From Azoarcus sp. Aa7 (GTDB taxonomy: Bacteria > Pseudomonadota > Gammaproteobacteria > Burkholderiales > Rhodocyclaceae): a stretch of DNA of 47,191 bases. A program made the position numbers and the translations under genes. Positions 17,346 through 25,800 of the stretch are shown here, piece after piece. Below the pieces are notes generated by a model. That model made no database searches and was not told the origin of the DNA. It saw only the letters and a program-made list of their open reading frames with translations. The DNA lies in assembly GCF_014822185.1 (NCBI RefSeq), contig NZ_QVLR01000026.1, positions 1-47,191 on the forward strand, given 5' to 3'. How positions within the stretch are numbered: position 1 is the stretch's first letter; the number at the start of each line of letters is the position of its first letter.

Positions 17346-18358
17346 GTCTTGCTGCCCTTCGCCTTCGTGCGGCGCGGCTTACCCTGTAGTTCGCCGATGG
17401 CCTTGTCGACCGTGACGGCAACGCGCCGCCGCGTCGCTGCCTTGGCCTTCGGCGTGTCCACCTGCGCCTCGGTCTGCGTCTCGATGAAGGCAGCCCGCGC
17501 AATTTCGCCGGAACTGGCGCCGGGCAGCCCAAGAAAATTGCTGCGACTGACGACCGGCTTGCCGCTCTTCGTTTCCAGCGCCTTGCGCGCGTCGCCGGCG
17601 ATGGTGCCGCCGGCCTTCGCCGCATCGCGGTTCTGCGAAAAACCCTGTGCGTCTTTGCGGCGCGCGATTTCGGTGGTACTCGCCTCGCCGAGCATGCTGA
17701 AAATCAGTTCGAGGTCGGTCATGTGGTCGCGCAGGTTTTCGCCGCCTTTGCGGTCGGTCAGCCCTTTCAGGCTCTTGTGCGCGCCGGGGGTGACGCCAAA
17801 GGTGGCGCGGGCGATTTCGGCGGTGAGGATGGCGTATTCCTTGCCCTCTTCGACGCCGCGTTGCTTCCATTCGTCGGTCAGTTCGCCGCGGATAGCGATC
17901 GAGCGCAGGCGCTTTTCGATCCACGCCTTCGGGTAGCCCTTGGCCTCGTACAACGCGCGGGCGCGGGCGCTGGCGAGTTCGGGGTTTTCGATTTCCCGGA
18001 CGCGTTCGTAACCCACCTGGGCCAGCCAGCGTTTGAAGGGTTCGGCCTTGGGCGAGGGAATCGTCTGGATGAGGCGGAACAAACCTTCGGTGTTGGCGCA
18101 GTCGGTGACGCGTTGTTTCCCGTCGGGCGCGACGAGCTTCAACCCGTGACAAAACGTCACGGGTTGACCTGACTCTTGCTGCAGGCGCTGCTTGAGCTTC
18201 CGCCAGTACGCGTTGCCGTCCGCACTACCGCTGAGCGCGCCGCAAACGTCGGCCACCGAGAACCACCATTCGTTGTTGTGCCAAGTCCGCCGGATGGTCG
18301 CTTCCTGAAAAACCGCGATATGGTCCTGCGGATTCATTTTCGGTGTCTGCTCACTCAT
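17342..18358 (-). CDS. DinD/BRO-N family protein within the restriction operon
   Basis: Protein of 338 residues related to DNA-damage-inducible protein D and phage BRO antirepressors. The N-terminal part has TWHNNEWWFSVADVCGALSGSADGNAYWRKLKQRL, the BRO-N/DinD signature, then FCHGLKLVAPDGKQRVTDCANTEGLFRLIQTIPS. The middle (WLAQVGYERVREIENPELA ... RGELTDEWKQRG) is typical of DinD-like proteins. The C-terminal tail is basic and alanine-rich. MSEQTPK is the start because it overlaps the hsdM stop by 8 bp; the frame is open further upstream only as an hsdM shadow. Genes of this family are often found between M and S genes of type I systems; their function there is unknown. Confidence 0.85.
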   Translation of the reverse strand: MSEQTPKMNPQDHIAVFQEATIRRTWHNNEWWFSVADVCGALSGSADGNAYWRKLKQRLQQESGQPVTFCHGLKLVAPDGKQRVTDCANTEGLFRLIQTIPSPKAEPFKRWLAQVGYERVREIENPELASARARALYEAKGYPKAWIEKRLRSIAIRGELTDEWKQRGVEEGKEYAILTAEIARATFGVTPGAHKSLKGLTDRKGGENLRDHMTDLELIFSMLGEASTTEIARRKDAQGFSQNRDAAKAGGTIAGDARKALETKSGKPVVSRSNFLGLPGASSGEIARAAFIETQTEAQVDTPKAKAATRRRVAVTVDKAIGELQGKPRRTKAKGSKT

Positions 18359-19862
18359 ATCCCAGCTCCTTGAGATACCCCGCCATCTTCTCCTCCAGCA
18401 CCGCCAGCTCGGCCTTGAGTTGCTCGCGTTCGCGGCGCACGGCCATGAGGTCGATTTCTTCCTCTTCCTCGAAGGTATCGACGTAACGCGGGATGTTGAG
18501 GTTGTAGTCGTTCTCGGCGATCTCGGCCGGGCTCGCAAGGTAGGCGTATTTGTCGGCGCTCTGCCGCGAAGTGGCGTTATCGACAATTTTTTGCAAGTCC
18601 TGCGGCCGCAGGATGTTCTGATTCTTGCCGTCCAGGTATTCGCGGCTGGCGTCGATGAACAGCACCTTGTCGTCGGTCTTCTTCTTGCGGAAGACCAGTA
18701 CGGCGGCCGGGATGCCGGTGCCGTAGAACAGTTTTTCGGGCAGGCCGATCACGATGTCGAGCAGGTTCTCGTCGATCAGCTGCTTGCGGATCTTGCCTTC
18801 GGCCGCGCCGCGGAACAGCACGCCGTGCGGCACGACGACCGCCATCCGCCCGCTGCCGGGCTTCATGGTTTCGATCATGTGCAGGATGAAGGCGTAGTCG
18901 GCCTTGGTGCGCGGCGGGATGCCGCGCCGGAAGCGTTTGTATTTGTCGCCATCGGCCGCTTCGTGGCCCCACTTTTCGAGCGAGAACGGCGGATTGGCGA
19001 CGACGATGTCGAAGTGCTTGAGCAGGCCGTCGCCGTCGAGCAGCTTGGGGTTGCGCAGGGTGTCGCCCCACTCGATGCGGTGGTTGTCCTCGCCGTGCAG
19101 GAACATGTTCATCTTGGCCAGCGCCCAGGTGCTGCCGATCGCTTCCTGCCCGTAGAGCGCGTATTTGCGGCTGCCGGCGCGCTGACGGATCAGCTGGCCG
19201 CATTTCATCAACAGCGAGCCCGAACCGCAGGTCGGATCGCAGATTTCGTCGCCTTCCTGCGGATCGACCAGCAGCGCCATGAGTTGCGAAACTTCGGGCG
19301 GGGTGTAGAACTCGCCGGCCTTCTTGCCGCTGGTCGAGGCGAAGTTCTTGATCAGGAATTCGTAGGCGTTGCCGATCACGTCGAGCGTGCCGATGCGGCT
19401 GGGGCGCAGGTTGAGCTCGGGCTTGGCGAAGTCTTCCAAGAGGTGGCGCAGGATGTCGTTCTTCTGGGCCTCGTCGCCCAACTTGTTGGCGTTGAAGCTG
19501 ATGTCCTGGAACACGTCGCGCAGCTTGCCGATGTTGGCTTCCTCGATGGCGTGCAGGGCCTTGTCGATGCGCTCGCCGTTGCCGGGCTGGTGCCGGGATT
19601 CATGCAGGGCGTAGAAGTTGGCGGCCGGCGGCAGGACAAAACGCTCGTTGCGCAGCATCTCCTCGATCAGCTCGGGGTGGTCGCCGTACTGCTTCTTGTA
19701 GGCGTCGTAGTGGTCCTGCCAGACGTCCGAGATGTATTTGAGGAAGAGCATGGTGAGGACGTAGTCCTTGTAGATGCTCGGATCCACGGTGCCGCGGAAG
19801 GTGTCGCAGGCGTTCCAGACGGCGGCGTTGATGGCGTCCTGGTTGATTTGGGTGTTCGACAT
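18351..19862 (-). CDS. hsdM: Type I DNA N6-adenine methyltransferase, M subunit
   Basis: Modification subunit of 503 residues. The HsdM N-terminal helical domain covers about residues 8-150. The methyltransferase domain has the SAM motif DPTCGSGSLL (about 209-218), preceded by GEFYTPPEVSQLMALLV, and the catalytic NPPF at about 290-293, the N6-adenine class. With HsdS it forms the methylase and protects the host DNA that HsdR would cut. The C-terminal coiled segment (REREQLKAELAVLEEKMAGYLKELGYE) resembles those that contact HsdS. It begins 14 bp after the half-size S-like gene. Confidence 0.95.
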   Translation of the reverse strand: MSNTQINQDAINAAVWNACDTFRGTVDPSIYKDYVLTMLFLKYISDVWQDHYDAYKKQYGDHPELIEEMLRNERFVLPPAANFYALHESRHQPGNGERIDKALHAIEEANIGKLRDVFQDISFNANKLGDEAQKNDILRHLLEDFAKPELNLRPSRIGTLDVIGNAYEFLIKNFASTSGKKAGEFYTPPEVSQLMALLVDPQEGDEICDPTCGSGSLLMKCGQLIRQRAGSRKYALYGQEAIGSTWALAKMNMFLHGEDNHRIEWGDTLRNPKLLDGDGLLKHFDIVVANPPFSLEKWGHEAADGDKYKRFRRGIPPRTKADYAFILHMIETMKPGSGRMAVVVPHGVLFRGAAEGKIRKQLIDENLLDIVIGLPEKLFYGTGIPAAVLVFRKKKTDDKVLFIDASREYLDGKNQNILRPQDLQKIVDNATSRQSADKYAYLASPAEIAENDYNLNIPRYVDTFEEEEEIDLMAVRREREQLKAELAVLEEKMAGYLKELGYE

Positions 19863-19876
19863 GGGGAGTTACCGAG

Positions 19877-20455
19877 TCAGGGATTAAGGGGGTGCAACTC
19901 GAAGGCCAGGGCGTCGAGTTGCTGTTCGCGATTGCGGATCAGGCTTTCGAGGATGTGGCGTTCCCTGGCCGCATCCCGGGCCAGGGCGACGATGCGCTGT
20001 TGTTGCTCGATGGGCGGCACGACGATGGGCAGGGCTTCCAGCACGCCGCGACGAATACTCAGTTGGTCGGAGCCCTCGGCGTTCTTGGCCAGGTAGCGCT
20101 GGGCGGGTGCCCGGTTGATTTGCCAGGCGAGGAACTCGGGGAGCAGCGCCGCCAATTTGACCCGCAGCAGGAAGAAGTACTGGGAGCAAACGGCGGGCAC
20201 CGGGACCTCTTCAAGGCAGAGGGCGTAGTTGCGAGCGCCGCGCGCGACGAAAACGATGTCACCCGGTTGAAGCCACACCGCGCTCTTGTGCCGGTCGAGT
20301 GATGTGCGCGTCAGTCCCGCCCACGCCACCGCGCCATCAGGCGTGACATCGCGCATCTGGAGCGCGTAGGCATTCCCGTCGGGATCCTCGGGGACGCTTC
20401 CCCTGAAAGGGTGGCCGGCCTGAACGTCGACATGGTCGATCAAAATAGTAATCAT
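19877..20455 (-). CDS. Half-length type I S-subunit-like protein (single recognition domain)
   Basis: Protein of 192 residues with one HsdS-type target-recognition domain (VDVQAGHPFRGSV ... ALQMRDVTPDGAV ... LQPGDIVFVARGARNYA) and one C-terminal helix (VVPPIEQQQRIVALARDAARERHILESLIRNREQQLDALAFE), i.e. half of a normal specificity subunit. ATG at 20455 is chosen; a TTG at 20482 in the same frame would add nine residues and overlap an operator box. It is the first gene of the restriction operon, 14 bp before hsdM. It could be an alternative specificity subunit that dimerises to read a symmetric site, or an accessory DNA-binding factor. Confidence 0.75.
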   Translation of the reverse strand: MITILIDHVDVQAGHPFRGSVPEDPDGNAYALQMRDVTPDGAVAWAGLTRTSLDRHKSAVWLQPGDIVFVARGARNYALCLEEVPVPAVCSQYFFLLRVKLAALLPEFLAWQINRAPAQRYLAKNAEGSDQLSIRRGVLEALPIVVPPIEQQQRIVALARDAARERHILESLIRNREQQLDALAFELHPLNP

Positions 20456-20472
20456 TTCTGCACCAATCAGGT

Positions 20473-20551
20473 TGATGCACAAATTGTCCTTGCGTTCACC
20501 GAATCGCGCAACTAATATGTGTTGCTCGGTGCATCACGCTTAATGATGCAC
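20473..20551. promoter_or_regulatory. Repeated TGATGCAC operator boxes in the divergent intergenic region
   Basis: TGATGCAC occurs at 20473-20480 and 20544-20551, and its inverse GTGCATCA at 20529-20536. The last two form a perfect 8-bp dyad with a 7-bp spacer lying just after the predicted start point of the rightward promoter; the first lies at the start of the leftward restriction operon. One regulator could therefore control both units, but no regulator gene is visible beside it. Confidence 0.7.
20490..20518 (+). promoter_or_regulatory. Sigma70-like promoter for the MBL/four-TM gene pair
   Basis: TTGCGT (20490-20495) and TAATAT (20513-20518) are separated by exactly 17 bp. Transcription would start near 20525, immediately before the TGATGCAC dyad, which would then act as a downstream operator. 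Confidence 0.55.
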
Positions 20552-20584
20552 GTAAGTGCAAATCTATTTTGAAGAGGCTTCTAA

Positions 20585-21685
20585 ATGAATGAAGGTTATG
20601 AAATTGATTTCCTGCCTGTCGGAAGCGGAGAACGTAGCGGCGACGCAATCTGTGTTCGCTATGGAAGTCCCGGCAACTACAAGGTGATGGTTTACGACGG
20701 CGGCACCAAGGAGTCCGGCGAAGCCTTGGTGAAACACATTCGTGAGCACTACGGCACAAATCACGTCGATTACGTCGTGTGCTCGCACCCGGATGCCGAT
20801 CATGCATCCGGGCTCTCGGTGATGCTGGAGTGCCTGAGCGTTGGCGAACTGTGGATGCATCGCCCCTGGGAACACTCCGATGTAATCCGCCAGTACTTCA
20901 AGGACGGGCGGATTACAGACAACAGCCTGGCAGAGCGGCTGAAAGAAAAGATGTCGGCCGCTTATGCGCTGGAGGAATTGGCGACTGCGAAGGGCATTCC
21001 TTTGCATGAGCCATTCCAGGGAATGCAGATCGGTGCTTTTCATGTAACGTCGCCCGACCGAGAGTGGTACGTCCACACGCTGATCCCTGGATTCGCAAAA
21101 TCGCCGGAAACCAAGGAGGCCGCCGCTTCCGCCAGCCAGTCGCTGTTCAAGACGCTACTTGCCGCTGGCACGGAAATGATGGCGGGCGTTGCCGAGTCGT
21201 GGGGTATCGAAACCCTGCGGGAGGATGTCAGAACGTCGGCGGAAAATGAAAGCAGCGTTGTTTTGGTCGGTGAAATCGCAGAGCGCAAGATGCTGCTGAC
21301 GGGCGACGCAGGCATTGAGGCGCTGGCTGCCACAGCGAGCTATGCGGAAGCCCGCGGTGTATCGCTGCCGGGTTCGCTCAAGTTCATTCAGGTGCCACAT
21401 CACGGTAGCCGGAACAATGTTTCGCCGAGCGTTCTTGACCGGCTGATTGGGCAGAAGACCTATAGCCCCGTCAGCGATGCCCGCGTAACTGCATTTGCGT
21501 CCGCTGCACAGGGATCGGAGACTCACCCGCGCAAAATGGTCGTCAATGGCTTTCTAAGGCGTGGCGCGAACGTCACCGCTACTCAGGGAAGGACGATTTG
21601 TCACAACCACAATATGCCAAGCAGGAATGGATGGGGGGCAATCGATTCCCTGCCGTTTTACGAGGAGGTTGAAGCATGGGACTGA
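20585..21685 (+). CDS. ComEC/Rec2-like metallo-beta-lactamase-fold protein
   Basis: Soluble protein of 366 residues with the metallo-beta-lactamase fold of the ComEC/Rec2 type. The metal motif H68-P-D70-A-D72-H73 (CSHPDADHASG) is intact. Further metal-site elements are the NESSVVLV strand, the LLTGDAG aspartate and the IQVPHHGSRNN histidines. There are no membrane helices, unlike true ComEC, so it is a free hydrolase or nuclease domain; the substrate is unknown. It overlaps the next gene by 10 bp, is divergent from a restriction operon and shares its operator region. A role in phage defence, with the membrane partner as effector, is inference. Confidence 0.82.
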   Translation: MNEGYEIDFLPVGSGERSGDAICVRYGSPGNYKVMVYDGGTKESGEALVKHIREHYGTNHVDYVVCSHPDADHASGLSVMLECLSVGELWMHRPWEHSDVIRQYFKDGRITDNSLAERLKEKMSAAYALEELATAKGIPLHEPFQGMQIGAFHVTSPDREWYVHTLIPGFAKSPETKEAAASASQSLFKTLLAAGTEMMAGVAESWGIETLREDVRTSAENESSVVLVGEIAERKMLLTGDAGIEALAATASYAEARGVSLPGSLKFIQVPHHGSRNNVSPSVLDRLIGQKTYSPVSDARVTAFASAAQGSETHPRKMVVNGFLRRGANVTATQGRTICHNHNMPSRNGWGAIDSLPFYEEVEAWD

Positions 21686-22413
21686 ACAGTCGGGCATCTC
21701 TCGTGACGGATCCGTACGAACGCGCCGCGCGACTGTATCCGGCGCTGCTGGCGCTGCTCCCGATGTTGGTCGTGCTCGTAGCGACGTCGGTATTCGGCAA
21801 GCCGATGGCGACACAGCTCTTGGCCTTGTGGGGGACATGTGGCGTCGCGTATTTGTTGGCGAACATGTCCCGCATGCTCGGCAAAGCTCTAGAAAGCAAG
21901 CTGTTCGACGCCTGGGGAGGTACACCTACGACGCAACTGCTCAGGCACAGAAACACGGTCATAGACCCGCACACGAAGCAGCGATACCACTCATTCCTGG
22001 CGCGGAAAATCAAGGCTGAGTTCCCGACGAGCGAGCAAGAGCAGGCCTCGCCCGAGGCCGCTGATGAGATTTATCGGGCAGGCGTGAAGTGGCTGCTGGG
22101 AAAAACGCGCGACAGGAAGCGGTTCTTTCTGCTATTCAAGGAAAATGTTTCCTACGGTTTTCACCGTAACGGGTTCGGCCTCAGGTGGATCGGGGGCCTG
22201 ATCGGCCTGCTCTCGGTTGCGTGGATGGGAATCGCCTTTCAGGCATTCGATTCGCAACGGCAAGTGGCATTGTCGACAGAGCAGATCGTAACGACATGCA
22301 TCGTGCTCGCCATCACTCTGGCATGGATCGCCTACTTCAACGAGACTCGCGTCAAACAGGCGGCTCATGCCTATGCAGACATGCTGCTGCGGGCATGCGA
22401 CGACTTGCGCTGA
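21676..22413 (+). CDS. Four-TM membrane protein paired with the MBL gene
   Basis: Protein of 245 residues that I cannot assign to a named family. Two hydrophobic helices lie at about residues 20-42 and 45-66, then a polar cytoplasmic segment of about 100 residues (ESKLFDAWGGTPTTQLLRHRN ... KWLLGKTRDRKRF), then two more helices at about 172-190 and 205-222, and a short charged tail. The 2+2 layout with a central soluble region resembles membrane effectors of nucleotide-signalling defence systems (for example S-4TM type), but no specific motif proves this. The ATG lies inside the end of the MBL gene (10-bp overlap), so the two are translationally coupled. Confidence 0.7.
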   Translation: MGLNSRASLVTDPYERAARLYPALLALLPMLVVLVATSVFGKPMATQLLALWGTCGVAYLLANMSRMLGKALESKLFDAWGGTPTTQLLRHRNTVIDPHTKQRYHSFLARKIKAEFPTSEQEQASPEAADEIYRAGVKWLLGKTRDRKRFFLLFKENVSYGFHRNGFGLRWIGGLIGLLSVAWMGIAFQAFDSQRQVALSTEQIVTTCIVLAITLAWIAYFNETRVKQAAHAYADMLLRACDDLR

Positions 22414-22812
22414 CTCGAACGAATGTTCGAAAGCAGCGCTAATGCCGCATATCCGCTGGGGATTGTCATTTGTAAAACTGGGCTTCAGCCGGCTGTCCGT
22501 TTCGGTCGAACACAATGCCGTGGCCAGATTCCTTTGACGGGCCGCTTGATGATCTGTAAGCCGCCATAGCACTTGCGTGCGTCATCAGGCCGCAGAGGGT
22601 CGAAAACGTCATCGCTGGTAATCCCGGAGCCGCGTCGTTCTGCGACATCCGATGCGTAGTGGCACCACCAGTATCGCGCGGCGATACTGCCGAAGAAGTT
22701 CGTACCCGGAATGGTTTATCGGGCATTATCGAGTTTTCATTGTCATACGAATCCGATCCGCGCAACCCGTCATGCGGGCTTGCCCCGGGCAGGATCAGCG
22801 GAACCCCGAGCG
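22414..22812. other. 399-bp stretch without a convincing gene
   Basis: It begins with a small dyad (TCGAAC-GAAT-GTTCGA) right after the four-TM gene and contains a perfect 8-bp hairpin with a 5-nt loop (CAGTATCG/CGATACTG, 22669-22689) about 120 bp before the next start, possibly an operator. The open frames inside show no recognisable domain or ribosome site. It is the right border of the lower-GC island. Confidence 0.6.
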
Positions 22813-25800
22813 ATGAAGACTCCCCGGAACTTTGCCTTGATGGCAGGCCTGCTCGCCTGCATTTCCCTTGCCCATGCCGGGACCGGCAGGATGAGCCCGG
22901 AGGAGGTGCCCGCGCCGCTCCGCCCGTGGGTCGACTGGGCGCGCCACAATCCGCCGGCCCCCGAGTGCCCGCGTACGGCGAGCGAACCCGCGCCCGCCCA
23001 ATGCGTCTGGCCGGCGGGTATCGAGATGCAGCTTTCAGCCCGACAGGGCGCCTTCACGATGACGGTCGACGCCTTCGCCGACGGGACGGTGGAACTGCCC
23101 GGCGATGTCGAGGCCTGGCCGCGCGACGTGCGCGTGGACGGCGAGCCTGTTGCGGTCATGCCGGCGAACGGTCGCCCGTCGCTGCGCGTGGGCCCGGGGC
23201 ACCACGTGGTCGCCGGGCGCTTCGACTGGCAGCAACTGCCGCTCAACCTGCAGTTGCCCCGGCAGGTCGCGAAGGTTTCCGTCAGCATCGACGGCGAACG
23301 GTTCGCGGGGCAGCCGGATGCGTCCGGCCAGCTGTGGCTGCGCGCCTCGCCGGACCAGGAGGGGGCGGTGGATTCCCTGTCCATGCGCATCTTCCGGCAG
23401 TTCTCTGACGACGTGCCGATGGTATCTACCGTCCGCTACGAATTCTCGATCTCGGGCCGGCAGCGGGAGGTCCGCGTCCCGCATGCGGTGCTGGAAGGGT
23501 TCGTTCCCTTGGCCGTCGAAGGCGGGCTGCCGGCGCGTATCGACGCCGACGGTAGCCTGAAGGTGCAGGCGCGTGCCGGTTCGTGGGTGCTGAGCGTGAC
23601 GTCGCGCAGGATGAGTTCCGCGAACGCGTTGCAGTTGCCCGATGCCGCGAGCGAACAGGAGGTGTGGTCCTTCGCGCCGCGCAACGAGGTTCGCGTCGTG
23701 AACCTGGAGGGGCCGCCTGCGGTTGATCCGAAGTCCGTGGGCGTGCCCGCGGAATGGGCGGGGCTGCCGACCTTCGTGCTTCAGCCGGGATCGACCCTGA
23801 AGATCAATCAGGTCCAGCGCGGCGACGCGGGGGGCGCCGCCGATCGTCTGCAAATCCGCCGCACGCTGTGGCTCGACTTCGACGGCGGCGGTTTTTCCGT
23901 GCAGGACAGGATAAACGGGGCGATCGGCCGCAGCTGGCGGCTCGATCTGCCCGAGCAGTTCGCGCTGGGGCGGGTGTCGGTCAATGGCGTCGACTTGCCG
24001 GTGACCCGCAGCGAGGCCGGCCGCGGCGTGGAACTGCGCGAGGCGTCGATCGCGCTCGAAGCCGACAGCCGCATCGACTCGTCCGCACGCGAGATTCCCG
24101 CAAGCGGCTGGACCGTGCCGCTGAGCGGCTGGGCGGCCGAACTCAACCTGCCGCCGGGGTGGCGCCTGATTCACGCCTCGGGCGCGGATTCGGTGCAGGG
24201 CGAGTGGCTGATGTCGTGGACGCTGTGGGACATCTTCGGCGTTCTGCTGATCGCGGCCGTGACCTTCCGCGTCGTCGGTCCCGTCGCGGCCCTGATCCTG
24301 CTCGCGGGGCTCGTCCTGACGTGGCACACCGCGGGAGCGCCCAAGTTCCTGTGGCTGGCGCTGGTCCTGTTCCGCGCGATCGCGGCGGCGGTCCCGGCCA
24401 GTGCGAAGCTGCGCGGCTGGGCCACACGCGGGGCGCTCGTCAGCGGCATTCTGATCGCGATCATGCTCGTGCCCTTCGCCGTCGGGCAGATCCGGCAGGC
24501 CATGTATCCGGCCCTCGGGATGAGTTATTCGCAGGCCACCGCGGGTATGGGCAGGGCGGCGCGTGCCCCCGCGGCCGCCCCGGCGGCACCGCCCGTCGCG
24601 CAGGAAGCGGAAAGCTACGTGGAGCGCAAGTTGCTGCGCGACGAAGCCGCCTCGGTGGTCGCGCCGTACGCTCGGGAAGGTTCGTCACGGCCCGCGGCCA
24701 GCAAGCCCGACCCGAGCCTGAAGGTGCAGACGGGCCCCGGAATTCCGAGTTGGCGCTGGACTGCGATCCAGCTCGCGTCGCAGGGGCCGATCGCCAGCGG
24801 ACAGAAACTGTCCCTGACGCTGCTGCCCCCCGCCGGCTCCGCGCTGTGGTCCGTGCTCTCGGTGCTGCTGCTCGGCCTGGCGCTGTGGCGCTGCTGGGAG
24901 TTCGACCGGGCGGCGCTCGTGCGCAAGCTGCGCGGGGCGCTGAGTTCCGCGGCGGTGGTGGGCTTCGTCGCGGCTGTCGGGCTGGGCAGCGCACCGCAGG
25001 AGGCCCGTGCGCAATCCGCCTTCCCGTCGGAAGAGCTGCTCGGGGAACTGCGCACGCGGCTCCTCGCTCCCGAGCCCGCTCCGGCCTGCGCGCCGGTCTG
25101 CGCGGATCTCGCCGATCTGCGGATCGAAGCCGCCGGCAACACGATCACGCTGAAGCTCGAAGTTCATGCTCAAGCCCGGACGGTCGTTCCGCTGCCGAGC
25201 CCCGGGGCGAACATCCGGCCGTCGTCCGTGCTGGCGGGCGGGCAGCCGCCGGCCCTGCTGCGCGACGACAAGGGGTTGATCTGGGCAAGCGTACGCGCCG
25301 GCATCACCGCCATCGAGATCGTCATCCCCGCCCATCAGGACGACGTGCCAGTCCATCTGCCGCTGACGCCGCGACGGGTGAGCGCGCAACTCGCGCGCTG
25401 GAGCCTGTCCGGCATCGATGCCCGCGGCCTCGCGACGGAAACCTTGACGCTCTCCCGCTTGCGCGAGGTGCAGGCGAAGGCGGACAAGGAGTTCTCGGGC
25501 GGCGCCGATCTACCGCCGTTTGCCGAAGTCGAGCGGCACGTCATGTTCGACCAGACCTGGACTGTCCGTACCGTCGTGCGGCGGCAGGGCCCGAGCGCGC
25601 TGCAGACGAGCGTGCGGATTCCGCTGCTGGCAGGGGAAGCCGTCACCGACCCCGGCATCAAGGTCGAGGACGGCGAAGCGGTCGTCGATCTCGCGCCCGG
25701 CGCATCGCGCAGCTTCGCCAGCGTTCTCGAGCACGCCGACAAACTGCGCCTGCTGACTTCGACGCACCCCGGCCAGATCGAGCGCTGGACCGTGTCGGCG

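Noticed and set aside
22466-22765. Leftward 99-codon frame in the gap after the four-TM gene, considered as a remnant of a mobile-element gene
   Set aside because: No transposase, integrase or other motif could be seen, and there is no ribosome site or conserved-looking segment.
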